Positions 17,977-26,165 of a DNA stretch of 64,000 bases are shown piece after piece. The DNA comes from CAZMGB01 sp964565775 (GTDB taxonomy: Bacteria; Chloroflexota; Dehalococcoidia; DSTF01; JALHUB01): assembly GCA_964565775.1 (NCBI GenBank), contig CAZMGB010000003.1:156885-220884 (forward strand), in the 5' to 3' direction. Positions within the stretch are counted from its first letter, which is position 1. Every line of letters begins with the position of its first letter. The position numbers were made by a program, and so were the translations under genes. The notes under the pieces are model-generated. The model had not been told where the DNA came from, searched no databases, and saw only the letters and a program-made list of their open reading frames with translations.

Positions 17977-19776
17977 TCAAATGATCTGCAGCGCTCGAAG
18001 CTTCTCCTCAGGCACGACGCCTTTGACCCAGCCGCGGGCGGCGTAGTACTCCTCGAGCATCAGATCCAGCTCGCATACCTGTCCCTGCGACCCGGGGCTG
18101 GTGGAAGGCTCCGTCAGGAACCGCTGCGGCAGCGTGTCGGAGCCCTCGCGGAAGCCGGCCAGGTTATTGTAGTGGCGCTCCAGATTGTAGACGCGCTCGC
18201 CGATCTTGAGGATCCCATCGCCGTCCATGGGCACTCCGACCACCGCCGAGTACTGCGCCGCGTAGTTGTCCGCGTTCTCGGCGAAGCTGGAGAACTTGCA
18301 GATGTCGAGGGAGTCGGACACGGCAGCGAGGTCCTGGAACGCCTTGAGGAGCTCTCCCTTGCCCTGCCAGGCCAGGGGGTCCACCTTCTCCGGTATGCCC
18401 ATCGCCTCGGCGGCAAGAGTGTAGCCGCGCAGGTGACAGGCGCCCCGGTTGCTCGTGGCAAAGCCGAGCCCCATGCCCTTCACGCCCCGCGGGTCATAGG
18501 CGGGGATCGCCTGGCCCTTGACGGTCATCGAAATGCTCTCATCGCCGAAGCCTCTGGCCGCGCGCTCCGTCCCCTCGGCGAGGGCGTCGCCGATCCCTTC
18601 GCGCAGGGCTATCTTGCGCACCAGTTCCACCATCTTGTCCGCATCGCCCCAGGCGATGCGCTCGCTGATGAGCTCCCTGTCGCTGGCCTCCATGGCCATC
18701 GAGAGGACGTTGCCCATCTCGATGGTGTCCATGCCGTATTCGTTGCACAGGTCGATGAGGAAGGCGATGGAATCGCGGTCGGCGTTGAAACAGTTGGCGC
18801 CGAAGGTCCAGGCGGACTCGTACTCGTAGCTCTCCATGTGGACCTTGAACCTGCCGGGGCTGGTCTCGACCTCCTTCTTGCAGGCGACCGGGCAAGCGTG
18901 GCACGTCGGATCGTTGACCAGGATCGTCTCCTTGACGCGCTCGCCGCTTATCTCGTTCGCTTGCTCGAAGCTGGTGAGTTGCGAATTCTTGGTGGGCAGC
19001 GCCCCCATGGTGTTGGCGAGGTTCATCAACACGTTGGTGCCGAAGACGGAGAGGCCGCCCTTGCGAGGGCCGGTGACGTCGCTTTCCGAGAGGGCCTTCA
19101 CCGCATCCCTGTGGGCCACCCGGAACGCATCCCGGTCCTGCGCCTTCGGCATCCGCTTCTTCGCCTTGATGACGACGGCCTTCAGGTTCTTGCTCCCGGC
19201 CACCGCTCCCACGCCGCCGCGGCCGGAGGCGCGGTCGTTCTCGTTGATCAGGGAGGCGAAACGTACCTTGTTCTCCCCACCGCGGCCGATGGTCACCACG
19301 CTCACGTCGTCGCCGTGCCTGTCCAGGAGGAGCTTCACCGTCTCGTGCACGCCCTTGCCCCAGAGGTCTCGGGCATCCTTGACCTCGACGTTGCCGCCCT
19401 CGACGTAGGCGTAGACGGGGTGGTCGGCCCTCCCCTCGAAGATGACGCCGTCCAAGCCGGCCCACTTCAGGCGGGCGCCGGACCAGCCCCCGTGGTGGGA
19501 GTCGGTCACGGTGCCGGTGAGAGGCGACTTCGTGACGACAGCCACTCGGCCGCTCATGTTGACTGCGGTGCCCGTCAGGGGGCCCGTAATGAAGCAGAGG
19601 ATGTTTTCCGGCGACAGCGGCTCCACCTGGGGGCCGTTGTCGAACACAAGCTTCACACCGAGGCCGCGACCACCGATGTACTTGCGGGCATCTTCCTCGT
19701 TGATCTCTTCGTAGCGAACGTTGCCTTTGCCGAGGTCTACTCGCGCCAGACGATTGGCGTATCCGCCCAGTGGCAT
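17977..19776 (-). CDS. Tungsten-dependent aldehyde:ferredoxin oxidoreductase
   Basis: A 599-aa enzyme of the AOR family, which oxidises aldehydes to acids with ferredoxin using a bis-pterin tungsten centre and one 4Fe-4S cluster. The N-terminal domain has RKYIGGRGLGVKL, FITGPLTGTAVNMSGR and TDSHHGGWSGARLKWAG, the pterin-binding half. The cluster ligands are CHACPVAC (about residues 292-299) and a distant Cys in LDICKF (about residue 490), as in characterised members. AYDPRGVKGMG is a further pterin motif. A GGGAGG site lies 6 bases before ATG. It probably heads the minus-strand group with the MoaD-like gene. Confidence 0.93.
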   Translation of the reverse strand: MPLGGYANRLARVDLGKGNVRYEEINEEDARKYIGGRGLGVKLVFDNGPQVEPLSPENILCFITGPLTGTAVNMSGRVAVVTKSPLTGTVTDSHHGGWSGARLKWAGLDGVIFEGRADHPVYAYVEGGNVEVKDARDLWGKGVHETVKLLLDRHGDDVSVVTIGRGGENKVRFASLINENDRASGRGGVGAVAGSKNLKAVVIKAKKRMPKAQDRDAFRVAHRDAVKALSESDVTGPRKGGLSVFGTNVLMNLANTMGALPTKNSQLTSFEQANEISGERVKETILVNDPTCHACPVACKKEVETSPGRFKVHMESYEYESAWTFGANCFNADRDSIAFLIDLCNEYGMDTIEMGNVLSMAMEASDRELISERIAWGDADKMVELVRKIALREGIGDALAEGTERAARGFGDESISMTVKGQAIPAYDPRGVKGMGLGFATSNRGACHLRGYTLAAEAMGIPEKVDPLAWQGKGELLKAFQDLAAVSDSLDICKFSSFAENADNYAAQYSAVVGVPMDGDGILKIGERVYNLERHYNNLAGFREGSDTLPQRFLTEPSTSPGSQGQVCELDLMLEEYYAARGWVKGVVPEEKLRALQII

Positions 19777-19954
19777 GGGTGTCCTCCCTTCCGTGAGTGC
19801 GCGACGTGCTGCCGCGGCTCACTATGGAACCTAAGATGTTCCGGCTCCCTCCCAGTCGTGGCCGCCTACATTCTTCCTCACGCCCGCGTTTTCCGCAAGA
19901 GGCGGCGCGCCGTTTCGGTCAGAGGCGAATCCCAGAATCGGTTAGCCGGGTATG

Positions 19955-19983
19955 TTGACAACGCGTCGGGCTATGAGTAGTCT
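19955..19983 (+). promoter_or_regulatory. Candidate sigma-70-type promoter
   Basis: TTGACA (19955-19960), a 17-base spacer and TAGTCT (19978-19983) lie 30 bases before the ATG of the decayed beta-propeller gene. The -35 is perfect; the -10 matches at three or four positions. Confidence 0.45.
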
Positions 19984-20012
19984 GCTAGCGCGCGCACAAC
20001 AAGCGGCCGGTC

Positions 20013-20405
20013 ATGAAAAACACACTATTCATGGCCGACCTTGCCGCTTCACTCCTCGCGGGCTTGGTAGCACTCGCCGCGCTAGTATGGGCATCTCCAT
20101 CCTCATCGAACGCGGCCGAGGAAGAAGTCACGGAGGCCCGGGTGTCACGATACGATGGACACGGTCACGAGTCCGCCGAGGCGGCTAGGGGAGCGGCCGT
20201 CGACGGGGCGGGCAACGTGTACATTCCAAACGGGAGCGAGTCGTCGGCGTGCCGTTACGACGGCCTTGACGGCACCAACGACTGTTGGCCGCCACCCGGG
20301 CACATGCTACGTGCGGCGGGCAAGGGCTGTCTACGAACCCGTTTACACCCAGGACATGGAATGGCTCGCATAAGGGGGTACTCGTACATGGCGAGAACGC
20401 GCTGA
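20013..20405 (+). pseudogene. Remnant of a secreted SBBP-type beta-propeller protein
   Basis: The 130-codon frame begins with a good signal peptide (MKNTLFMADLAASLLAGLVA..., cleavage near residues 34-36). It continues with VSRYDGHGHESAEAARGAAV and DGAGNVYIPNGS, which resembles one blade of the SBBP repeat (RYNGPG...A.AVD.SGNVYVTG). After about residue 85 the frame loses that pattern and ends early, whereas real family members have many blades. I read it as a truncated and frameshifted remnant. A short real secreted protein is possible. Confidence 0.45.
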
Positions 20406-20469
20406 CATACGCAGCCCCGTTCACGGCTCGGGTAGATCCGGCAGAGCCGCCGAAGAAGGGAGGCCGACC

Positions 20470-21516
20470 ATGACGGGAAACGAAAGCTCGCAGCGGCCGA
20501 AGACATGGGCGGAGGAGTTGAGGCGCCTCGGCGAGCGCCTCAACGAGCGCGTCAGGCAGAAGCTGCCGCAGATGAACGTAGAGACCACGGCTCTGACACC
20601 GGGATGGGAGTGCAAAGAGAAGTGGCAGAAACTGCGCATCGAGCGGGATCGCATCCAACTCATGAAGGTGGAGCTCGGCTGGTTGTCGGTCGATGCCGCT
20701 GCCCGCGTCGACCGTCGCCTCAAAGCCGCAGGCGAAATCATCGATGCGGAAATCGAGGGCAAGACAAGCGAGGCCTTTCTCAAGCTATGTCAGGCCGAGC
20801 ACATCATGCAGCGCGCCTGGTGGTCGCGCCACTGGAATAGCTGGCCGAGGGGTTGCTGCTTATGCTATCTCTGCCGCCTTCCGCTGTGGGTCTACCTATC
20901 GGCAATGCTCCTTGCGGCTCTCGGCGCGACGGCCTGGACCATTTTCGACCACGAGTTGTATCCCGGCGTCGAGGACATCGGGCGTCACGAGGCGCTGTTC
21001 GGCGCGACGCTCTGGGGCCTTGCTGGTGGCCTGGTGACCGCACTGCGAACCCTCCACCACCGTATCCAAGCCCAGCAATTCGAAAGGGAAAGGGTGGCCT
21101 GGTATGTGCTGAGCCCCATCCTTGGATTCGCCCTCGGCGCCAGCGCCTCACTGATCTTCTTCGCGGGACTCGTCAGCCTCGATCACGATCTGGGAGAGGC
21201 GGCGCCAGCGCCCCAAGCGACGAGCGAGATCGTCGCGACGCCAACGCCCCAAGCGACAAGTGAGATCGTTGCGACGCCAACGCTCACAGCGACGCCAACG
21301 CCCGCAGCGACGCCCGAGATCGTTGCGACGCCGACGCCCACAGCGACGCCGACGCCCCAACCGCCGGGGGAGACGAAGAGGCCGATCGATCCTACCCCTA
21401 TCTTCCTACTGGCGTTTCTGGCCGGTCTTGCCCAGAACGCCTTCTTCGGCTTCTTGCAGCAGACAGTGAAAGCCCGGTTCCGGGGAGCCGACGAGGAGGA
21501 GGAAACGGTACCCTAG
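20470..21516 (+). CDS. Membrane protein with Thr-Pro-rich linker
   Basis: This 348-aa protein has a charged N-terminal region of about 135 residues likely to form helices. A Cys-rich CCLCYLC then lies just before TM1 (about 143-162). There are further membrane segments near 180-195 and 215-240, then an extracellular linker of about 70 residues built from repeats of TPTPQATSEIVA and TPTATPTP, and a final TM segment (FLLAFLAGLAQNAFFGFL). The linker repeats are mirrored in the DNA at 21217-21365. A GGGAGG site precedes the ATG. I do not recognise the family. Confidence 0.7.
   Translation: MTGNESSQRPKTWAEELRRLGERLNERVRQKLPQMNVETTALTPGWECKEKWQKLRIERDRIQLMKVELGWLSVDAAARVDRRLKAAGEIIDAEIEGKTSEAFLKLCQAEHIMQRAWWSRHWNSWPRGCCLCYLCRLPLWVYLSAMLLAALGATAWTIFDHELYPGVEDIGRHEALFGATLWGLAGGLVTALRTLHHRIQAQQFERERVAWYVLSPILGFALGASASLIFFAGLVSLDHDLGEAAPAPQATSEIVATPTPQATSEIVATPTLTATPTPAATPEIVATPTPTATPTPQPPGETKRPIDPTPIFLLAFLAGLAQNAFFGFLQQTVKARFRGADEEEETVP
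21217..21365 (+). repeat. Short tandem repeats coding an Ala-Thr-Pro linker
   Basis: Units such as CAAGCGACGAGCGAGATCGT and GCGACGCCAACGCCC recur five or six times in slightly varied form inside the membrane-protein gene. They encode TSEIVATPTP-type repeats. Confidence 0.7.
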
Positions 21517-21524
21517 AGCTGGAC

Positions 21525-24500
21525 CTACCCGAAGTTGTGGGCCTCGGGCACTGACAGCGATTGGCCGCCCACGGCTTCGTTCGTAGGCCCGTGGTTGCAG
21601 AAGTGCTCGTTCGCCTCGGGCGCGGCGAGTGAGGGCGGCATGCCGAGGGCCTGGAAGGCCTCGGCCAGCAGGTTTATCGTCCCGTCCCGCCGCTCGAGGC
21701 GGCCGCGCACGCGAACGAACGGCTCGGTTCGCACCAGCGTCCGGCAGCGGGCGTAGAGGTCCGGCCGGACGACGACGTTCGCCATCCCGTACTCGTCCTC
21801 CAGGAGCAGGAAGACGAAGCCCTTGGCCGTCTCCGGTCGCTGCCGGCAGACCACCAGCCCCGCCAGGTCGACCATCGACCCGTCGTCTATCTCCGACAAA
21901 TGGGCGGTGACAGCGACGCCCTCACCCAGGTAGGGACGCAGGAACTGCACGGGGTGGTATGAGGGCGAGAGGCCGAGGACGGCGTAGTCGGCCTTGAGGC
22001 GCTCCCAGTCGGAAAAATCGGGCAACGCGATCTCGTCCTGGGCCGTGGGCAGGGGCAGGGGGAACTGAGGGCTGGGCGGGCGATATAGCAGGCCGAGCTG
22101 CCAGAGCAGCTCCCGCCGGTTCAATCCGAAGCCGTCGAAGGCGCCGGCCGGGATCAGGCTCTCGATGCCCTCTCGCTTCAGCGCCCCCTTCTCGTCGGAA
22201 AGCCCCAGCCGCCGCACCAAGTCGGTCAGCGACCGGTACTCGCCGTCTTTCGCCCGCTCCCGCTCGATGCGCAGGGCGGCGTCGGCGCCGACGTTCTTGG
22301 CGTAGGCAAAGCCGATGCGCAGCCCCTCGCGGCCCTCCGGCAGCAGCTCGACGCTGCACTTTGCGCGGCTCCGGTTAATGTCGGGCGGCAGCACCTCGAT
22401 GCCGTGGCGCTTGGCGTCGTTGGTGAGCACGTGGGGCGGGTAGAAGCCCATCGGCTGAGCGTTGAAGAGGGCGGTGTAGAACTCGGTCGGGTAGTAGCGG
22501 CGCAGCCAGGCCGACTGGTAGGCGAGGATGGCGAAGGCGGCGGCGTGGCTCTTGGGGAAGCCGAAGGCGGAGAAGGCGAGGAGCTTATCGAAGATGGCGC
22601 GGGCCACCGGCTCCGGCACGCCCTTGCCGGCGGCACCCGCGCGGAACTCCTCCCAGAAGCCCGCCATGGCCGCGTGCGAGCGCTTGCGGCTCATGGCCCG
22701 TCGCAGCGCTTCCCCCCGGCCCGCCGAGAAACCGGCCAGGGCCATCGCCACCTCCAGCACCTGGTCCTGGAAGAGGACGACGCCCAGGGTGTCCTTCAGC
22801 ACCGGCTCCAGCAGGGGGTGGTCGTAGACGGCGACGGGATCGCGCTCGTCGGGTGGCACGTCGGCCTGGTCCCGTTCGACCTGACGGCGGCGGACGTAGG
22901 GGTTAACGGCGCCCCCCACGATGGGCCCCGGCCGGATGATCGCCACCTGCACCGCCAGGTCCTCCAGGTTTCGGGGCTGCGTGCGCGGCAGCGTCTGCAT
23001 CTGCGCCCGCGACTCGATCTGGAAGACGCCGACGGTGTCCGCCCGGCAGATGTCGTCGTAGACGGCGGCGTCATCGTAGGGGATGCGGCTGAGGTCGACG
23101 GGCCGCTTGCCGTTCTCGACGATCAGCTCCAGGCATTCCTCCACGGCCGAGAGCATGCCCAGGGCGAGGAAGTCGACCTTGATGAAGCGGGCGTCGTCCA
23201 CCGAGTCCTTGTCCCACTGGCAGATGTAGCGCCCTTCCCAGGCGGCGGGCTGCACCGGCACCAGGTCGACCAGCGGCTGGGAGGCGATGACCATGCCGCC
23301 CACGTGCTGCGAGACGTGTCGCGGCATCCCGGCGAGCTGCTCCGCCAGGTCGATGAGGTCACGCCAGAGGGGGGCGTCGACCCGGTCGCGGAACTCCGGC
23401 AGGAGCTCCATCTCCTCCCGCAGACGCCCGGCGCTGCCGCCCTCCGACCGCTTCGCCAGCTTGTCGAGCTCGGCATCCGGCAGCCCCAGCGCTTTGCCCA
23501 CGTCGCGCACGGCCGAGCGGATCCTGTAGGTGGCGAAGGAAGCGACCAGGGCGGCGTGCTCATGGCCGTAGCGCTCGTAGACGCGGAGGATGAGCTCCTC
23601 GCGGATGTCGCGGGCGAAGTCGAGGTCGATGTCCGGCACCGAAGCCAGCTCCTCGTTCAGGAAGCGGCCCAGGAAGAGCTTGCTCTGCACCGGGTCGACG
23701 TGGGAGAGGCCGATGAGATAGCACACCAGGCTGCTCACCGACGAGCCGCGGCCCCGGCCCGGCGGCAGGTTGGCGAGGGCGCGGGCGCTGTCCCTGCCCC
23801 GCACCTCGGCCGCCACCTCCGTCGCCAGCTCCAGCAGGTCGCGGTAGACCAGGAAGAAGCCCGACAGCCCGTGGTGGCGGATCAGCCGTAGCTCCTCCTC
23901 CAGGCGTTCCTCCGCCTCCCGTCGCAGGCCCGGCTCCAGGGGGCCGTAGCGCTCCCCCAGCCGTCGACGGCAGAGACGCTCCAGCGCCTCGTCGGCCGAC
24001 TCCCCTCGGTCGCCGGCGAAGTCGGGGAAGCGGTAGTCGAGGTCGCGGGTGAGGTCGAACTGGCAGCGCTCGGCGATGCGACGGCTGTTGGCGACGGCCT
24101 CCGGGTACTCTCGGAACAGCTCGGCCATCTCGTCCGGCGACTTGAGGTAGTACTCGGAGTTCTCCCGTCGCTCGCGGTGGCAGCCGTCGAGGGTGGCGCG
24201 GTGCTTGATGGCGACGAGCACGTCCTGGAGGCGGTGCCGCTCCCGCACGTGGTAGTGGACGTTGCCCGTGGCGACCGTGCCCACCCCCAGCGACGCCGCC
24301 AGCTCCGCCAGGCGCCGGTTGCGCTCGCGGTCGCCGTAGACCAGGTTGTTCTGCAGCTCGACGTAGAAGTTCTCCCGCCCGAACCAGCCGCGCAGCTCCT
24401 TCGCCCACGCCTCCGCCTCTCGATAGCGCCCCTCCGCTACCAGCCGCGCCAGCCGCGACCTGCGGCAGCCCGAGAGGCAGATCAGCCCGCCGGTGCCTGC

Positions 24501-24962
24501 CCTGAGCGCGCCGTCAGGCGCAGTCGAAGGGTGCTGCCCTGAGCCTGTCGAAGGGTGCTCCGCTAGCAGCGACGGATCGACGGCGGGGTTCAGCCGGTCG
24601 TGGGTGTAGGCGTGAGTGATGAGGCGGCAGAGATTGCTGTAGCCCGCACGGTCGGCGGCGAGGAGGGTGAGGTGGTGGGCAGCCCTCACCCCCGGCCCCT
24701 CTCCCTCAGGGAGAGGGGTGGCCCTGAGCTTGGCGAAGGGTCGGGGTGAGGGCCCCAGGGTGAGCTCGGCGCCGGTGATGGGGCGGATGCCGTTGGCCTT
24801 GCAGAGCTGGGCGAACTCCATCGAGCCGTAGAGGCCGTCGTGGTCGGTGAGGGCGAGGGTATCGTAGCCGAGCTCGAGGGCGCGCATGACCAGCTCCTCG
24901 GGGGTGGAGGCGCCCTCGAGGAGGGACCAGCAGGAGTGCATGTGGAGCTCGGCGTAGGTCAT
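21525..24962 (-). CDS. dnaE2: Error-prone DNA polymerase III alpha subunit, DnaE2/ImuC
   Basis: An 1145-aa C-family polymerase. The N-terminal PHP domain shows AELHMHSCWSLLEG and LALTDHDGLYG. The catalytic Asp pair is in VPDIDLDFARD (about residues 443-450), and the third Asp is in FIKVDFLALGM near 590. HVSQHVGGMVI and FGFPKSHAAAFAILAYQSAW are family motifs, and the C-terminus has an OB fold. It works with ImuB in SOS translesion synthesis. It is longer than the usual 1030-1090 residues because two repeat-derived peptides are inserted in frame near residues 69-95 and 136-157. No LexA box was seen before it. It is separated from imuB by 1.4 kb. Confidence 0.93.
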   Translation of the reverse strand: MTYAELHMHSCWSLLEGASTPEELVMRALELGYDTLALTDHDGLYGSMEFAQLCKANGIRPITGAELTLGPSPRPFAKLRATPLPEGEGPGVRAAHHLTLLAADRAGYSNLCRLITHAYTHDRLNPAVDPSLLAEHPSTGSGQHPSTAPDGALRAGTGGLICLSGCRRSRLARLVAEGRYREAEAWAKELRGWFGRENFYVELQNNLVYGDRERNRRLAELAASLGVGTVATGNVHYHVRERHRLQDVLVAIKHRATLDGCHRERRENSEYYLKSPDEMAELFREYPEAVANSRRIAERCQFDLTRDLDYRFPDFAGDRGESADEALERLCRRRLGERYGPLEPGLRREAEERLEEELRLIRHHGLSGFFLVYRDLLELATEVAAEVRGRDSARALANLPPGRGRGSSVSSLVCYLIGLSHVDPVQSKLFLGRFLNEELASVPDIDLDFARDIREELILRVYERYGHEHAALVASFATYRIRSAVRDVGKALGLPDAELDKLAKRSEGGSAGRLREEMELLPEFRDRVDAPLWRDLIDLAEQLAGMPRHVSQHVGGMVIASQPLVDLVPVQPAAWEGRYICQWDKDSVDDARFIKVDFLALGMLSAVEECLELIVENGKRPVDLSRIPYDDAAVYDDICRADTVGVFQIESRAQMQTLPRTQPRNLEDLAVQVAIIRPGPIVGGAVNPYVRRRQVERDQADVPPDERDPVAVYDHPLLEPVLKDTLGVVLFQDQVLEVAMALAGFSAGRGEALRRAMSRKRSHAAMAGFWEEFRAGAAGKGVPEPVARAIFDKLLAFSAFGFPKSHAAAFAILAYQSAWLRRYYPTEFYTALFNAQPMGFYPPHVLTNDAKRHGIEVLPPDINRSRAKCSVELLPEGREGLRIGFAYAKNVGADAALRIERERAKDGEYRSLTDLVRRLGLSDEKGALKREGIESLIPAGAFDGFGLNRRELLWQLGLLYRPPSPQFPLPLPTAQDEIALPDFSDWERLKADYAVLGLSPSYHPVQFLRPYLGEGVAVTAHLSEIDDGSMVDLAGLVVCRQRPETAKGFVFLLLEDEYGMANVVVRPDLYARCRTLVRTEPFVRVRGRLERRDGTINLLAEAFQALGMPPSLAAPEANEHFCNHGPTNEAVGGQSLSVPEAHNFG
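24500..24555. repeat. Two palindromic repeats inserted in dnaE2
   Basis: CCCTGAGC...GAAGGG occurs twice: 24500-24531 (with an internal expansion) and 24537-24555. They code for about 20 residues (PSTGSGQHPSTAPDGAL and following) between LLAEH and GLICLSGC, two stretches normally close together in DnaE2. Confidence 0.75.
24681..24755. repeat. Nested palindromic element inserted in dnaE2
   Basis: An outer inverted repeat GCCCTCACCCC (24682-24692) / GGGGTGAGGGC (24743-24753) encloses an inner one, CCCCTCTCCCT (24696-24706) / AGGGAGAGGGG (24708-24718), and a CCCTGAGC-GAAGGG unit (24722-24740). Translated in frame it gives a foreign Pro/Gly-rich peptide of about 26 residues in the PHP domain. Confidence 0.8.
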
Positions 24963-24963
24963 G

Positions 24964-24969
24964 TATAAT
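24964..24969 (+). promoter_or_regulatory. Candidate -10 box (TATAAT) for the 88-aa gene
   Basis: A perfect TATAAT lies 37 bases before ATG 25007 and directly beside the dnaE2 start codon on the other strand. No good -35 is visible. Confidence 0.4.
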
Positions 24970-25006
24970 CAGGCTTCAGATCGGATCCTCGAAAGGAGGC
25001 GTCAAG

Positions 25007-25273
25007 ATGCTCAAGGCCGAACAGGTGGATGAGTTCTCGCGTGAGCTGGCAGCGCTGAACGAGCTGGGTCAGGAAATAGCAAAGGTGAGTCAGGAGATAG
25101 CAAGACCCAGTGTGGATTTTGCAAGGGCTGGCTTGGAAGAAAAGCTGCGGGAGTACCTGGAACGTGCGAGAAAGCTGGCTGAGAAATTCGGCCCGGAGAG
25201 CTTCTCTGTTTCAGTCGGCTTCCCTCTCGGCGTGCAGGTGTCACTGACCTGGAGTTCGGAGGGTCGGTCATAA
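25007..25273 (+). CDS. Unknown 88-aa protein
   Basis: The frame is preceded by AAAGGAGG (24992-24999), eight bases before the ATG, and by a TATAAT box, so it is likely expressed. The first 65 residues look like amphipathic helix rich in Glu, Lys, Leu and Ala with heptad-like spacing (QEIAKVSQEIA, EEKLREYLERARKLAEKF). The last 20 (SFSVSVGFPLGVQVSLTW) look like beta strand. No family is recognised. It runs divergently from dnaE2 and is less GC-rich than its neighbours, which hints at recent arrival. Confidence 0.6.
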   Translation: MLKAEQVDEFSRELAALNELGQEIAKVSQEIARPSVDFARAGLEEKLREYLERARKLAEKFGPESFSVSVGFPLGVQVSLTWSSEGRS

Positions 25274-25282
25274 GACGCTGCA

Positions 25283-25423
25283 TTAGTAGACCTGCTGGAA
25301 CCATCTTCTCAAAGTCGAATCGCGACACACCGTCACCACCTGCCCGTCCTCCAGGGCGAGGCGCCAGTACAGGCGCGACACCGGTCGCTCCCGCCACACT
25401 CGCCGTCCATGTGTTGATACCAT
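25283..25423 (-). pseudogene. Partial second copy of the DUF6504-like gene
   Basis: The minus strand reads a 46-aa frame (ATG at 25423, TAA at 25283-25285). Its middle, WRERPVSRLYWRLALEDG, is identical to the C-terminal half of the DUF6504-like protein at 26159-26398, and it has a different end (RRWFQQVY). The DNA at 25328-25402 matches 26204-26279 with four substitutions and one indel by my count. Three of the four substitutions are silent. The N-terminal half is missing, so I call it a truncated copy. Confidence 0.75.
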
Positions 25424-25442
25424 GAGCGATATCGTGTATACT
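25414..25442 (+). promoter_or_regulatory. Promoter of the toxin-antitoxin operon
   Basis: TTGATA (25414-25419), a spacer of exactly 17 bases and TATACT (25437-25442) lie 32 bases before the antitoxin ATG. Confidence 0.65.
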
Positions 25443-25461
25443 GTTGTCGATACAGTTATAC
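25436..25461. promoter_or_regulatory. Inverted-repeat operator, likely antitoxin binding site
   Basis: GTATACTG (25436-25443) and CAGTTATAC (25453-25461) form an imperfect inverted repeat that overlaps the -10 box. AbrB-type antitoxins usually repress their own promoter at such sites. Confidence 0.55.
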
Positions 25462-25473
25462 GAGGAGAGCCTC

Positions 25474-25740
25474 ATGTCTGTCGTCAAGGTCTCCAAGAAA
25501 GGCTGGGTCGTAATTCCCAGAGACATCCGCCAACGTCACGGCATCCGGCCAGGTGACAGAGTCCACGTTATCGACTACGCCGGGCGCATCGCCATCATCC
25601 CTGCCTCCGATGACCCCATTGCGACCGGCAGGGGCATGCTCAAGGGAGGCCCTTCAATGACCAAGGCCCTGCTGGAAGAGCGGCGATGGGAGCTGGAGCG
25701 TGAGGAGCGTGACCTCCCGCCGCCACGTCCGAAGCCGTGA
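25474..25740 (+). CDS. AbrB/MazE-family antitoxin
   Basis: An 88-aa protein. The start at 25474 follows GAGGAG and begins VVKVSKKGWVVIPRDIRQRH, a swapped-hairpin AbrB DNA-binding domain (residues 2-48). The C-terminal 40 residues are charged and probably disordered until they bind the toxin. Its TGA overlaps the GTG start of the PIN gene (GTGA). It should neutralise the toxin and repress the operon. Confidence 0.88.
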   Translation: MSVVKVSKKGWVVIPRDIRQRHGIRPGDRVHVIDYAGRIAIIPASDDPIATGRGMLKGGPSMTKALLEERRWELEREERDLPPPRPKP

Positions 25741-26165
25741 GCAGCGACACACCCATCTTCGTCCTCGATAGCTTCGCGCTCCTCGCCTTCTTTCAGGACG
25801 AGCCGGCAGCAGATGAGGTGGAGAGCCTCCTGGGCCGTGCCCTCCGCGGTGAGGTGCGCCTGGCAATGACCGTCGCCAACCTGGGCGAGGTGGTCTACCG
25901 AACGATCCGCGAGCATGGATTCGAACGGGCACAGGAAGTCCTGGGGCATATCGAACAATACGACATCGACATGGTGGACATAGACCACGAGCTGGCGCTG
26001 ATGGCAGCATACGTGAAGGGGACACATCGCATCTCCTACGCCGACTGCCTGGCTACAGCCTTGGCGCAGCGACTGGATGCGGCCGTCGTCACCGGCGACT
26101 ACGACTTCGCCCGGGCGGAGGACGCCGTCCGCACCGAGTGGCTCTCCACGCGGGAGCCTCAATAA
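25737..26165 (+). CDS. PIN-domain ribonuclease toxin (VapC-like)
   Basis: A 142-aa PIN-domain RNase starting at GTG 25737. Acidic metal-binding residues are visible: Asp11 in FVLDSFALLAFF, Glu in VANLGEVVY, Asp in RISYADCLATALA, and Asp residues in VVTGDYDFARA. VapC toxins cleave tRNA or rRNA when the antitoxin is degraded. Its end comes within a few bases of the stop of the DUF6504-like gene on the other strand, so the pair lies tightly between two copies of that sequence. Confidence 0.88.
   Translation: MSSDTPIFVLDSFALLAFFQDEPAADEVESLLGRALRGEVRLAMTVANLGEVVYRTIREHGFERAQEVLGHIEQYDIDMVDIDHELALMAAYVKGTHRISYADCLATALAQRLDAAVVTGDYDFARAEDAVRTEWLSTREPQ

Noticed and set aside
18172..19980. 602-codon open frame on the plus strand opposite the aldehyde oxidoreductase
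   Set aside because: It is antisense to a clearly conserved protein, has no family motif, and long shadow frames are common at this GC content.
22404..23891. 495-codon plus-strand frame inside dnaE2
   Set aside because: Shadow of the polymerase gene; the residue composition is Gly/Val/His/Arg-rich without domain order.
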